Assembly: GCF_938010505.1 (NCBI RefSeq)
Contig: NZ_CALLVP010000101.1
Coordinates: forward strand, 1-24,472
DNA from: an uncultured Veillonella sp.
GTDB taxonomy: Bacteria > Bacillota > Negativicutes > Veillonellales > Veillonellaceae
Direction: 5' to 3'
Length of the DNA: 24,472 nt
In this document: positions 1 through 8,900 of the stretch, piece by piece
Layout: every line of letters begins with the position of its first letter
Numbering within the stretch: position 1 is the first letter of the stretch
Notes under the pieces: model-generated
Databases searched by the model: none
The model's input: the letters and a program-made list of their open reading frames with translations, nothing else
Told to the model about the DNA's origin: nothing
Program-made: the position numbers and the translations under genes

Positions 1-54
1 GATTGTACCGATGTTAACATGCGGTTTCGTACGTTCAAATTTTTCTTTTGCCAT
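1..54 (-). CDS. tuf: Elongation factor Tu, N-terminal fragment (left tuf copy)
   Basis: The first 18 codons of EF-Tu read leftwards from an ATG at 54 and run off the window edge. The peptide begins MAKEKFERTKPHVNIGTI, the standard EF-Tu start leading into the GTP-binding P-loop, which lies outside the window. A strong ribosome binding site (GGAGGA) sits at 64-69, about nine bases upstream. EF-Tu delivers aminoacyl-tRNA to the ribosome. The gene follows fusA by 50 bases with no terminator between them, so it is the last visible gene of the rpsL-rpsG-fusA-tuf operon. A second tuf ends at the right edge of the window; the two fragments cover opposite ends of the protein and cannot be compared with each other here. 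Confidence 0.95.
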   Translation of the reverse strand, partial: MAKEKFERTKPHVNIGTI

Positions 55-104
55 TTTAAATTATCCTCCGAGGAAAATAGTAATTCTATTAATCTAATCT
101 AAGA

Positions 105-2180
105 TTAACCGTTTTTCTTTGCTTGAATTTCTTCAGCAATTTTCTTAGGAACTTCTTCGTAATGATCGAATGTCATGGAGTAGTTACCGCGACCTTGAGT
201 TTTGGAACGAAGGTCTGTTGCGTAACCGAACATTTCACTCAATGGAACATATGCTTTAATATGTTGGTTGCCATTACGAGCTTCCATGCCGTCCATGCGA
301 CCACGACGGGAGTTCAAGTCACCGATAACGTCGCCCATATATTCTTCAGGAACGTCTACTTCTACGGACATATATGGTTCAAGCAATGCAGGGTCTGCTT
401 TGCGAGCACCTTCTTTAAAGCCCATGGAACCAGCGATTTTGAAGGCCATTTCGTTGGAGTCAACGTCATGGTAGGAGCCGTCAAATACGATAACTTTAAC
501 ATCAACCATTGGATAACCAGCGATAACACCGGATTCCATAGCTTCTTTAACACCGTTTTCAACAGGGCCGATGTATTCGCGAGGAATCGCACCACCTACG
601 ACCTTGTTTTCAAATTCGAAGCCAGCACCTGGTTCTTGTGGAATCAATTCCAACCAGCAGTGACCATATTGACCACGACCACCAGATTGACGTACGAATT
701 TACCTTCAGCTTTAACAGCTTTACGGATAGTTTCGCGGTATGCTACTTGAGGTTTACCTACGTTACAATCTACTTTGAACTCACGGTTCATACGGTCAAC
801 AATGATATCCAAGTGAAGTTCGCCCATACCGGAGATAATAGTTTGACCTGTTTCTTCATCAGTACGAACTTTGAAAGTAGGATCTTCTTCTGCCAAACGA
901 GCAAGAGCTGTACCCATTTTTTCTTGGTCAGCTTTTGTTTTAGGTTCAACAGCAACGGAGATAACTGGTTCAGGGAATTCCATGGACTCAAGGATTACAG
1001 GGGATTTTTCATCACACAATGTGTCGCCTGTAGTAGTATCCTTCAAGCCAACCGCCGCAGCGATGTCACCAGAGTATACGCGTTCGATTTCTTTACGGGA
1101 GTTAGCGTGCATTTGAAGAATACGGCCGATACGTTCTTTTTTGCCTTTAGTGGAGTTAAAAACGTAAGAACCGGATTCCAATGTACCGGAGTACACACGG
1201 AAGAACGCTAATTTACCAACATAAGGGTCAGCCATGATTTTGAATGCCAATGCGGAGAATGGCTCTTCATCGGAAGAAGGACGAGTTGTTTCTTCTTCAG
1301 AACCAGGAACAACGCCCTTAATAGCTGGGATGTCGATTGGAGCTGGCATGTAATCGATTACAGCGTCCAACAACATTTGTACACCTTTGTTTTTGTAGGA
1401 AGAACCACAAAGAACTGGGAACAATTGGTTTGCAATAACTGCTTTACGCAATGCTGCTTTCAATTCTTCTTCAGAAATTTCTTCGCCTTCCAAGTATTTC
1501 ATCATGATATCGTCATCTGTTTCAGCGATAGCATCGATCATCATTTCGCGACGAGCTTCTGCTACTTCTTGATATTCAGCAGGGATATCAGTGATTTCAA
1601 ATTCTTTACCGTCATCGGATAAGTAAATTTCCGCTTTCATAGTCATCAAGTCGATGATACCTTTGAAAGTATCTTCAGAACCGATTGGAACTTGAATCGC
1701 TACGGAATTTGCACCAAGACGATCTTTCATCATATCAACTACGTTGAAGAAGTCAGCACCTACAGTATCCATCTTATTTACATAAGCGATACGAGGTACA
1801 CCGTAGTTGGATGCTTGACGCCATACAGTTTCGGATTGAGGTTCAACGCCACCTTTAGCACTGAATACCGCAACGGAACCGTCAAGTACGCGCAAAGAAC
1901 GTTCTACTTCTACAGTAAAGTCAACGTGACCAGGAGTATCGATGATGTTGATACGATGTTCTTTCCATTGACAAGTTGTCGCAGCAGAAGTGATTGTAAT
2001 ACCACGTTCTTGTTCTTGCTCCATCCAGTCCATCGTAGCAGCGCCTTCATGTACTTCGCCGATTTTGTGAACGATACCTGTATAGTAGAGGATACGTTCT
2101 GTAGTTGTTGTTTTACCAGCATCGATGTGGGCCATGATACCGATATTACGAGTTTTTGCTAAGGAAAACTCTCTTGCCAC
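105..2180 (-). CDS. fusA: Elongation factor G
   Basis: Translational GTPase that drives translocation of tRNA and mRNA and, with RRF, recycles ribosomes in the cytoplasm. It has 691 residues, the normal EF-G length. GTP-binding motifs are visible in order: P-loop AHIDAGKTT (17-25), DTPGH (81-85) and NKMD (135-138), followed by the conserved later domains, including RGQYGH in domain IV. An upstream in-frame GTG at 2189 would add three residues (MTT), but the ribosome binding site AAGAGGTG (2187-2194) overlaps it. The GTG at 2180 lies eight bases downstream of that site and gives MAREFSLAKTRNIGIM, the usual EF-G start, so I chose it. The ribosome binding site begins just after the rpsG stop, suggesting coupled translation. 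It lies between rpsG and tuf in the str operon. Confidence 0.97.
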   Translation of the reverse strand: MAREFSLAKTRNIGIMAHIDAGKTTTTERILYYTGIVHKIGEVHEGAATMDWMEQEQERGITITSAATTCQWKEHRINIIDTPGHVDFTVEVERSLRVLDGSVAVFSAKGGVEPQSETVWRQASNYGVPRIAYVNKMDTVGADFFNVVDMMKDRLGANSVAIQVPIGSEDTFKGIIDLMTMKAEIYLSDDGKEFEITDIPAEYQEVAEARREMMIDAIAETDDDIMMKYLEGEEISEEELKAALRKAVIANQLFPVLCGSSYKNKGVQMLLDAVIDYMPAPIDIPAIKGVVPGSEEETTRPSSDEEPFSALAFKIMADPYVGKLAFFRVYSGTLESGSYVFNSTKGKKERIGRILQMHANSRKEIERVYSGDIAAAVGLKDTTTGDTLCDEKSPVILESMEFPEPVISVAVEPKTKADQEKMGTALARLAEEDPTFKVRTDEETGQTIISGMGELHLDIIVDRMNREFKVDCNVGKPQVAYRETIRKAVKAEGKFVRQSGGRGQYGHCWLELIPQEPGAGFEFENKVVGGAIPREYIGPVENGVKEAMESGVIAGYPMVDVKVIVFDGSYHDVDSNEMAFKIAGSMGFKEGARKADPALLEPYMSVEVDVPEEYMGDVIGDLNSRRGRMDGMEARNGNQHIKAYVPLSEMFGYATDLRSKTQGRGNYSMTFDHYEEVPKKIAEEIQAKKNG

Positions 2181-2195
2181 AGTTGTCACCTCTTA

Positions 2196-2666
2196 TTACC
2201 AACGATAATGAGCAAATGCTTTATTAGCTTCTGCCATTTTATGAGTATCTTCTTTTTTCTTAATTGCAGCGCCTGCATTGTTGAAAGCGTCCATCAATTC
2301 GCCTGCTAAGCGTTCTTTCATAGTGCGTTCACCACGAAGACGAGCATAGTTTACAACCCAACGAATACCGAGGGTTTGACGGCGATCAGCACGAACTTCA
2401 ACTGGAACTTGGTAGTTCGCACCACCGATACGGCGAGCGCGTACTTCAAGTACAGGCATAACATTTTTCAATGCTTGATCAAAAACTTCCATTGGGTCTT
2501 GACCCATTTTGGAACGAATAATTTCGAATGCATCATATACGATAGTTTCAGCAATGCCTTTTTTGCCATCGTACATAACTTTGTTAATGAAACGTGTTAC
2601 TAATTTGCTGTTGTACACCGGATCTGGAAGTACATCACGTTTCGGAACAGGGCCTTTTCTTGGCAT
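2196..2666 (-). CDS. rpsG: 30S ribosomal protein S7
   Basis: Primary 16S rRNA-binding protein that nucleates the head of the 30S subunit and lies near the exit site. It has 156 residues, matching the family; it starts MPRKGPVPKRDVLPDPVYNS and ends AHYRW. An in-frame TTG at 2672 lies only two bases from the AAGGAGG ribosome binding site, whereas the ATG at 2666 is eight bases away and gives the standard S7 N-terminus, so I chose 2666. It is second in rpsL-rpsG-fusA-tuf, with only 15 bases between its stop and the fusA start. In E. coli S7 is the autoregulator of this operon; no such site is obvious in the 52-base rpsL-rpsG gap here. Confidence 0.97.
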   Translation of the reverse strand: MPRKGPVPKRDVLPDPVYNSKLVTRFINKVMYDGKKGIAETIVYDAFEIIRSKMGQDPMEVFDQALKNVMPVLEVRARRIGGANYQVPVEVRADRRQTLGIRWVVNYARLRGERTMKERLAGELMDAFNNAGAAIKKKEDTHKMAEANKAFAHYRW

Positions 2667-2718
2667 GTTCAATTCCTCCTTTATAATGATGTGTGTTAAT
2701 TTCGTTTAATGGCTAAAA

Positions 2719-3093
2719 TTATTTTTTAGCTTTTTTCGCGCCGTATTTGGAACGACTTTGCATACGGTTTTGTACGCCAGCTGTATCCAATGCACCACGA
2801 ACGATGTGATAACGCACACCTGGAAGGTCTTTTACACGACCGCCTCTGATAAGTACAACACTGTGTTCTTGTAAATTGTGACCAATGCCTGGGATGTAAG
2901 CAGTTACTTCAATAGCGTTTGTCAAACGTACACGGGCAACTTTACGAAGCGCGGAGTTTGGTTTCTTTGGAGTAGCTGTGTACACACGAGTACATACACC
3001 ACGTTTTTGTGGAGATTCTTGAAGTGCTGGAGCATCAGACTTTTTAGTCAAGCTCATGCGACCTTTGCGTACTAGCTGATTAATTGTTGGCAT
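2719..3093 (-). CDS. rpsL: 30S ribosomal protein S12
   Basis: Decoding-centre protein of the 30S subunit, 124 residues and full length. The conserved loop TPKKPNSALRK spans residues 41-51 and GGRVKDLPG spans 84-92. The two lysines most often changed in streptomycin-resistant mutants (K43 and K88) are both wild type. The N-terminus MPTINQLVRKGR is typical. Translation starts at an ATG five bases after AAGGAGGTG, a very strong ribosome binding site consistent with high expression. It is preceded by the L7Ae-family gene (75-base gap) and followed by rpsG (52-base gap); I see no terminator in either gap, so all are probably co-transcribed from the promoter at 3477-3505. Confidence 0.98.
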   Translation of the reverse strand: MPTINQLVRKGRMSLTKKSDAPALQESPQKRGVCTRVYTATPKKPNSALRKVARVRLTNAIEVTAYIPGIGHNLQEHSVVLIRGGRVKDLPGVRYHIVRGALDTAGVQNRMQSRSKYGAKKAKK

Positions 3094-3169
3094 TTGGGCA
3101 CCTCCTTTCCAAATTTGAGATTTATAATTGATCCGTCATAACAAAGTGTTACATCGGATATTACCGAGA

Positions 3170-3415
3170 TTAACGCAGGACACCTACCGCCGTAGCTCGC
3201 ACCTTAATGCGACACGCACGGCCGAGTTCCTCCATACTGTGCTCGTCATTAACAGGTATCCCCTGTTCTTCACAAGCTATTCGCAAGGGTTGTACCACAT
3301 GTTCATCACTATCACAACCCAAGAACACATACTGCACAGCACCTTTAGCAATTTGTTTCAACGTTTGCTTGGCACCGATTGTTTTGTTCATCGACTTCAG
3401 ATGGGCAATGTCCAT
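3170..3415 (-). CDS. rplGB: L7Ae-family ribosomal/K-turn-binding protein (YbxF type)
   Basis: An 81-residue protein of the L7Ae/L30e/S12e/Gadd45 family, the size of Bacillus YbxF (RplGB), which binds kink-turn RNA. The core AKQTLKQIAKGAVQYVFLG followed by a DSDEHVVQPL stretch fits the alpha-beta L7Ae fold, and the tail ATAVGVL is also family-like. The gene is at its usual Firmicute position immediately upstream of rpsL, although rpoC, normally just before it, is here separated by the BCCT gene on the other strand. The ATG at 3415 lies nine bases from AAGGAGA. It is the first gene after the promoter at 3477-3505. The identity rests on size, motif and synteny; its RNA target is not visible from sequence. 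Confidence 0.88.
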   Translation of the reverse strand: MDIAHLKSMNKTIGAKQTLKQIAKGAVQYVFLGCDSDEHVVQPLRIACEEQGIPVNDEHSMEELGRACRIKVRATAVGVLR

Positions 3416-3476
3416 TGTACTAATTCTCCTTACGAAACTATGCTACATAGGCATACCTCGCCTAGAGCACTATGTA

Positions 3477-3505
3477 AGTATATCAATTACGCAAGACCAT
3501 GTCAA
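3477..3505 (-). promoter_or_regulatory. Sigma-A promoter of the L7Ae-rpsL-rpsG-fusA-tuf operon
   Basis: On the minus strand a perfect TTGACA (3505-3500) is followed by a 17-base spacer and TATACT (3482-3477). The predicted start is near 3470, giving a leader of about 55 bases before the L7Ae ATG. It points away from the BCCT gene. This is a close match to the housekeeping consensus, so strong constitutive expression is expected. It explains how the str genes remain expressed although a terminator and a divergent gene separate them from rpoBC. Confidence 0.8.
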
Positions 3506-3719
3506 ACGATTTTCCTTGTCTTATACCGCTCTACACCTGCATTTTATATGTACACTTATCCGTGTGTTTCATATTATTCTAAATTATAAATGAAGAACGA
3601 ATTTTTATTCATATATCTATATTTTCGCGTATAAAAACTCATTCTATGCATTTACTATTATTTTTTATTTTACCAATTATGCAAAATTAATATAAACACC
3701 ATTTTAGTATAGTATAAAT
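3506..3719. other. AT-rich divergent intergenic region
   Basis: This stretch lies between the str-operon promoter and the repeats ahead of the BCCT gene. It is very AT-rich with no credible coding frame. On the plus strand there are -10-like hexamers (TATAGT at 3708-3713 and TATAAA at 3713-3718), but neither has a recognisable -35 at 16-19 bases, so the BCCT promoter cannot be assigned with confidence. I see no terminator. Confidence 0.5.
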
Positions 3720-3791
3720 TTATATAGAACAGATATTTGTAGTAATAAAATATTACAGAACAGATATTTGAGTAAATATATTATTACAGAA
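3720..3791. repeat. Tandem 31-base repeat with inner dyads upstream of the BCCT gene
   Basis: Two and a third copies of a unit with an exact 31-base period begin near 3720, 3751 and 3782. The 14-mer AGAACAGATATTTG is identical at 3726-3739 and 3757-3770, and TATTACAGAA is identical at 3751-3760 and 3782-3791. The junction of the first two units forms a perfect dyad, GTAATA-AAA-TATTAC (3742-3756); the next junction has an imperfect version (3772-3787). The last copy runs into the ribosome binding site AAGGAG (3791-3796). Thirty-one bases is about three helical turns, so bound dimers would lie on one DNA face. A tandem operator is the most likely reading, but this is inference. Confidence 0.6.
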
Positions 3792-3801
3792 AGGAGATCA
3801 T

Positions 3802-5823
3802 ATGATTCAACTCATTAAACGTTATTCAAACTTTAATCCCCCTGTAATCATAGGTAGCTTGTCTATCATTTTAGGTCTGAGCTTATGCGCTCTTCTAATA
3901 CCTCAAATAGCTCAAACCATTCTTATGGAAGTTCGAGATATCATATTCAGGGATTTTAGCTGGTTTTATATTTTAGCTATAAGCCTCTTCCTTATCTTCA
4001 GCATATTTCTTGCGCTCAGTTCACTGGGTGATATCAAACTTGGCAGTGATGACGAAGAAGCTGAGTTTTCTTATACAGCTTGGCTTGCCATGTTGTTTGC
4101 CGCAGGTACTGGTGTAGGTCTTATGTTCTTCGGTACTGCGGAACCACTGTCACATTATCACTCATCTATAGCCTTGGTTGACGGTGCACCAAGTGCCAAG
4201 GAAGCTTTATTCCGATCTATCTTTCACTGGGGTATCAGTTCTTGGACTGGATACGGCATCGTAGCTTTAGCATTAGCTTATTTCGGCTTTCGTTATAAAC
4301 TGCCGCTAGCACTCCGATCATGTTTTTATCCGCTATGGAAAGATAAAATCAACGGCCCACGAGGTCATATCATCGACATCATCGCACTTTGCGTAACTAT
4401 ATTGGGTATCGTAACCACATTGGGATTCGGCGCCGCCCAATTAGGCGCAGGCTTCCTATATATTGACATTGTTTCCGCTAATGACTTTTTCGTACAAACG
4501 GTCATTATCATTGTCATTATATCTATTGCCGTTTTCTCTGCCGTCACAGGTATTGATAAAGGCGTTAAATTACTCAGCGAAATCAATATATCCGTTGCAT
4601 TAGTTTTAATGCTCTTTGTCCTGTGTACAGGTCCCACTTTGTTCTTACTGAATAGCATGGTGGAAAACTTTGGCTACTATTTATCACGTCTTTTGTCCCA
4701 AAGTTTTTATACGTCCATCTACACTCCAGAAGATCGCCAGTGGTTCTTCAGTTGGACCATACTATTTTGGGCATGGTGGTTATCATGGGCTCCATTTGTT
4801 GGCATGTTCATAGCACAAATCTCAAGAGGTCGAACGATTCGAGAATTTATTTTTGGAGTACTTATAATCCCTACTGTATTTACCATCATATGGTTTACTA
4901 TCTTTGGTAATACGGCTCTTTACATTGATGACACCGTGGCGCAGGGAGCACTCGGTGCATTAACAGATAAGCGGGAACAACTACTCTTCGCATTCCTCGA
5001 ATATTTACCATTGTCCGGTTTGACTAGTCTTTTATCTATTATCGTATTGGCACTATTTTTTATCACATCCGCCGATTCAGGTATCTATGTATTAAATAAC
5101 ATTGCGGCCTACGATAAATCCACACCATCACCAAAATGGCAATGTCCAATGTGGGGCGCTGTAATGGCTTTTATTGCAATCAGCTTGCTGAGCATTGGCG
5201 GACTCAACGTGCTACAAACAGTAACACTTATTCTCGCCTTACCATTTGCAGCCTTGATGGTTATCATGTGCTATAGCTTATGGCAGGGATTATTGACAGA
5301 TAATCAATACTTTAATACGAAACTTTCAACCACATCCATCTATTGGGACAGCAAGAACTGGAAACAAGGACTTGCTAAGATACTCAATCAAACGCAGTCG
5401 GAAGATGTTATTTCATTTATGAAAACGACCGTACTGCCCGCAATGTATCAGCTTAACAAAGAATTAACAGAAGAATACGGATTGACTACGCGAATTGAAA
5501 AAAATTTAAACGGTAACGATGCCTCCGTAGAATTGACTATAGAAAAAGAATCAATGCGTAACTTTACCTACGGCATCAAGCTCGTTACACAAGAGGTATC
5601 AGGCCATCTCATTGACGATCCTAACATTCCTCACATTACTGAAAGTACAAATTCAATTCCTATGACATACTTCAGCGACGGTCGTGCAGGATATGATGCG
5701 CAGTATATGACACGAGAGGATATCATTACCGATATCATTCGACAATATGAAAGATATTTAACCTTATCGGATGACATCGGTTATGACATCATGGCTCATG
5801 ACGCGGAGGAAGCGGCCGAGTAG
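3802..5823 (+). CDS. BCCT-family betaine/carnitine/choline transporter (BetT-like)
   Basis: Inner-membrane secondary transporter of the betaine-choline-carnitine family, 673 residues, close in size to E. coli BetT. Twelve hydrophobic segments fill roughly residues 15-500. The glycine motif AGTGVG lies at 101-106. Aromatic residues match the BetP substrate box in exact spacing: W143, W148 and Y151 in one helix and W323, W325, W326 and W329 in the family signature ILFWAWWLSWAPFVGMF. A hydrophilic C-terminal domain of about 165 residues follows, longer than in BetP or CaiT but BetT-like; such domains sense osmolarity in relatives. The ATG is five bases after AAGGAG. It is convergent with rpoC and divergent from the str operon, so it is a single-gene unit. 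The substrate (choline, betaine or carnitine) and the coupling ion cannot be settled from this sequence alone. Confidence 0.9.
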   Translation: MIQLIKRYSNFNPPVIIGSLSIILGLSLCALLIPQIAQTILMEVRDIIFRDFSWFYILAISLFLIFSIFLALSSLGDIKLGSDDEEAEFSYTAWLAMLFAAGTGVGLMFFGTAEPLSHYHSSIALVDGAPSAKEALFRSIFHWGISSWTGYGIVALALAYFGFRYKLPLALRSCFYPLWKDKINGPRGHIIDIIALCVTILGIVTTLGFGAAQLGAGFLYIDIVSANDFFVQTVIIIVIISIAVFSAVTGIDKGVKLLSEINISVALVLMLFVLCTGPTLFLLNSMVENFGYYLSRLLSQSFYTSIYTPEDRQWFFSWTILFWAWWLSWAPFVGMFIAQISRGRTIREFIFGVLIIPTVFTIIWFTIFGNTALYIDDTVAQGALGALTDKREQLLFAFLEYLPLSGLTSLLSIIVLALFFITSADSGIYVLNNIAAYDKSTPSPKWQCPMWGAVMAFIAISLLSIGGLNVLQTVTLILALPFAALMVIMCYSLWQGLLTDNQYFNTKLSTTSIYWDSKNWKQGLAKILNQTQSEDVISFMKTTVLPAMYQLNKELTEEYGLTTRIEKNLNGNDASVELTIEKESMRNFTYGIKLVTQEVSGHLIDDPNIPHITESTNSIPMTYFSDGRAGYDAQYMTREDIITDIIRQYERYLTLSDDIGYDIMAHDAEEAAE

Positions 5824-5873
5824 TTTTCATACCTCATAATCATATAGCTCACAAATTAATATAGGTTATAACA

Positions 5874-5903
5874 AAAAGGGTGCACCACAAGGTGCACCCT
5901 TTT
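5874..5903. terminator. Bidirectional terminator between the BCCT gene and rpoC
   Basis: A perfect 13-base-pair inverted repeat: AAAAGGGTGCACC (5874-5886), loop ACAA, then GGTGCACCCTTTT (5891-5903). A-runs and T-runs flank the GC-rich core on both sides, so it can stop transcription from either strand. It lies 50 bases past the BCCT stop and 72 bases past the rpoC stop. A second weak hairpin (GCATAG/CTATGC, 5912-5929) lies between it and rpoC. Confidence 0.9.
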
Positions 5904-5975
5904 ATGATATCGCATAGTATCAACTATGCAACAAGTCTATATAGTTTATATAGCTTAGTGGCCAATCCAAAGCAA

Positions 5976-8900
5976 TTAGTCTTCAGACATAACCTCTTCC
6001 GTAATATCAATGATTTCAGGTGTATTTTTTACAACTTCAATCTTGCGGTAACGACTCATGCCTGTACCAGCAGGAATCAACTTACCGATGATTACGTTTT
6101 CTTTTAAGCCCAACAACGGATCGATTTTACCCTTGATAGCAGCGTCGGTAAGAACACGTGTCGTTTCTTGGAAGGACGCAGCGGACAAGAAGGAATCCGT
6201 TGCCAAAGCGGCTTTCGTAATACCCAATAACGTGCGTTTGCCTGTAGCATTTTCACGACCATTAAGGGTAAGACGACGGTTTTCTTCGTCAAAGGTATTA
6301 ACGTCAACCATATCCCCTGGAAGCATATCCGCATCGCCAGCTGTTTCAATTTTAACTTTGTGAAGCATTTGACGAACAATAACTTCGATATGTTTATCGT
6401 TAATTTCTACACCTTGGGATTTGTATACTTTTTGAACTTCGTATACGAGATAACGTTGAGTTGCTTCAGTACCCATTACACGCATGATGTCATGAGGATT
6501 GATAGAACCCTCTGTCAAACGAGCGCCCAAGGATACCACATCACCGTCTTTAACGATAATGCGAGAACCATAAGGGATGAGGTAATCGAGTTCAATACCG
6601 TCTTCACCAGTAATGAAGATAGTATTAGTACCTTTTTTACCTTCGTTAGGTACAACGCGAACTGTACCTTCGTTTTCTGCGATGATAGCATTACGTTTTG
6701 GTTTACGAGCTTCGAACAATTCTTCGACACGTGGCAAACCTTGTGTAATATCGTCACCTGCGACACCACCAGTATGGAACGTACGCATTGTTAACTGAGT
6801 ACCAGGTTCACCGATGGATTGTGCCGCAATAATACCTACCGCTTCACCAACTTGAACTTGGTTGCCAGTTCCTAGATCGCGACCATAACACTTGCGACAT
6901 ACACCATATGGGCTGCGGCAAGTCAATACGGAACGAATTTTTACTGTTTCATAGTGTTTAACAACTTCATCAGCTAACGCCTCTGTGATTTCACCGTTAA
7001 GAGGAACGATCACTTCGCCAGTTTCCTTGTTAACTAATTCTTCAGCTGCAATACGACCTACGATACGGTCTTTTAATGGCTCGATAACACCAGTACCTTC
7101 AACGATAGCTTCCACTTCAATACCGTGGATTTCATTGTTGCGTACTTGTACTTCTTTTACATCGGAGTTAAGAATCGCTTCGATGCCTTCTTCGGTGAGG
7201 CGTGTATCAGCTGGGAAGATTTCTACACCTTCGCTATCAACGATTGCTTGTACAGTATCCTTGTTCAACATGTTTTGAACCATAGTTTCCTTCAATGTTG
7301 CACGGATGCTATCGTCGCTTTCACCAAGAATAATTTTTTGAACCAAGTTAGTATGGTTAATATCGCTATCAGAACCCAAGTGTGCACCACGCAATGCAAT
7401 AGATGTAACACCGGCTTCTGCGATATCAGCCAAGCATTGTTCGTCTAAGATAGTTTCAGCAGGTACAACAAGTTCCCCTGTTTCAGCGTTCACTACATCT
7501 TTATCTAGAACGCGACCAATGAGTTTATCTTTAAGCAATTCTAATGCTTGACGTGGAGATGTAGCTAAACGAGCACGTTCACGAACGAGATCAATACCTA
7601 CAACGTCACAATCGTCCTCACGAACAATTACGTCTTGAGATACGTCAACAAGACGACGAGTCAAGTAACCGGAGTCAGCTGTACGAAGAGCTGTATCGGC
7701 CAAACCTTTACGAGCACCATGAGAGGATGTAAAGTAATCCAATACAGTCAAACCTTCTTTAAAGTTTGCTTTGATTGGTAAGTCGATGATACGACCAGAT
7801 GGATCGGCCATCAAACCACGCATACCAGCAAGCTGACGAATCTGTTGTTTATTACCACGGGCACCAGAGATAGCCATCATGTAAATAGGGTTGAAACCAT
7901 CTTTGTCACACGCCATATTATCCATCATCGCATCAGTAACATCTTCGGTTGCTTTTGTCCATAATTGGATAGTTTTACGGTAACGTTCTTCTTCTGTAAT
8001 AAGACCACGACGGTACATACGAGATACTTTTTCTACCTCTTGTTCCGCTGTATCTAACAAACTAGTTTTAACTTCTGGTACTTTAATATCAGCAATGGCT
8101 ACAGTCATGCCTGCGCGACGTGCGAAGGAGTAACCCAAGGACTTGATGCGGTCCAAAAGCTCTGCAGTTTTTTCATTGCCAAACAATTGGAAACATTGAT
8201 CAACCAATTTACCAACTGTTTTCTTATCCATAACCTTACCCAATGTGTAAGTGCCATCTTCTTTTTGTTCATATTGCCACAACTCTGGGAACAATGCGTT
8301 ATTGAAGATTAGGCGACCTGCAGTCGTTTCAACGCGACCATAGTCAGGCATACGGATATAAAGAACATCTTGTAAGCCGATGATTTGAGCTTCATAAGCA
8401 AGCATTACTTCATCGTATGTAGCAAATGTTTTAGCATTTTCTTTTGTATTTTCACGTACTACAGTCAAGTAGTATGTACCCAAGATCATATCCTGAGATG
8501 GTACCGCTACTGGTTTACCGTCTTTAGTGGACAAGATATTGTGGCTTGAAAGCATCAATGTACGAGCTTCTGCTTGTGCTTCTACGGACAATGGTAAGTG
8601 ACACGCCATTTGGTCACCGTCAAAGTCAGCATTAAACGCTGTACATACTAATGGATGCAATTTGATAGCACGGCCTTCCCAAAGGATTGGTTCGAAGGCT
8701 TGGATACCAAGTCTATGCAATGTAGGGGCACGGTTCAAGAGAACTGGATGTTCTTTGATTACCTCTTCCAAGGATTCCCACACGCCAGGGCCGATTCTTT
8801 CAACTTGGCGTTTAGCAGCCTTGATGTTGGATGCTTGACCGCGTTCTACCAAACGTTTCATAACGAATGGTTTGAACAATTCCAATGCCATCTCTTTTGG

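Noticed and set aside
123..1211. Long plus-strand open frame opposite fusA, and similar frames opposite rpoB, rpoC, rplJ and rplL
   Set aside because: They are antisense shadows of highly biased codons: composition is odd (rich in F, C, T), there is no ribosome binding site, and they cover certain genes.
3506..3719. A plus-strand promoter for the BCCT gene at TATAGT/TATAAA (3708-3718)
   Set aside because: No -35 match at workable spacing in a region where AT-rich hexamers arise by chance.
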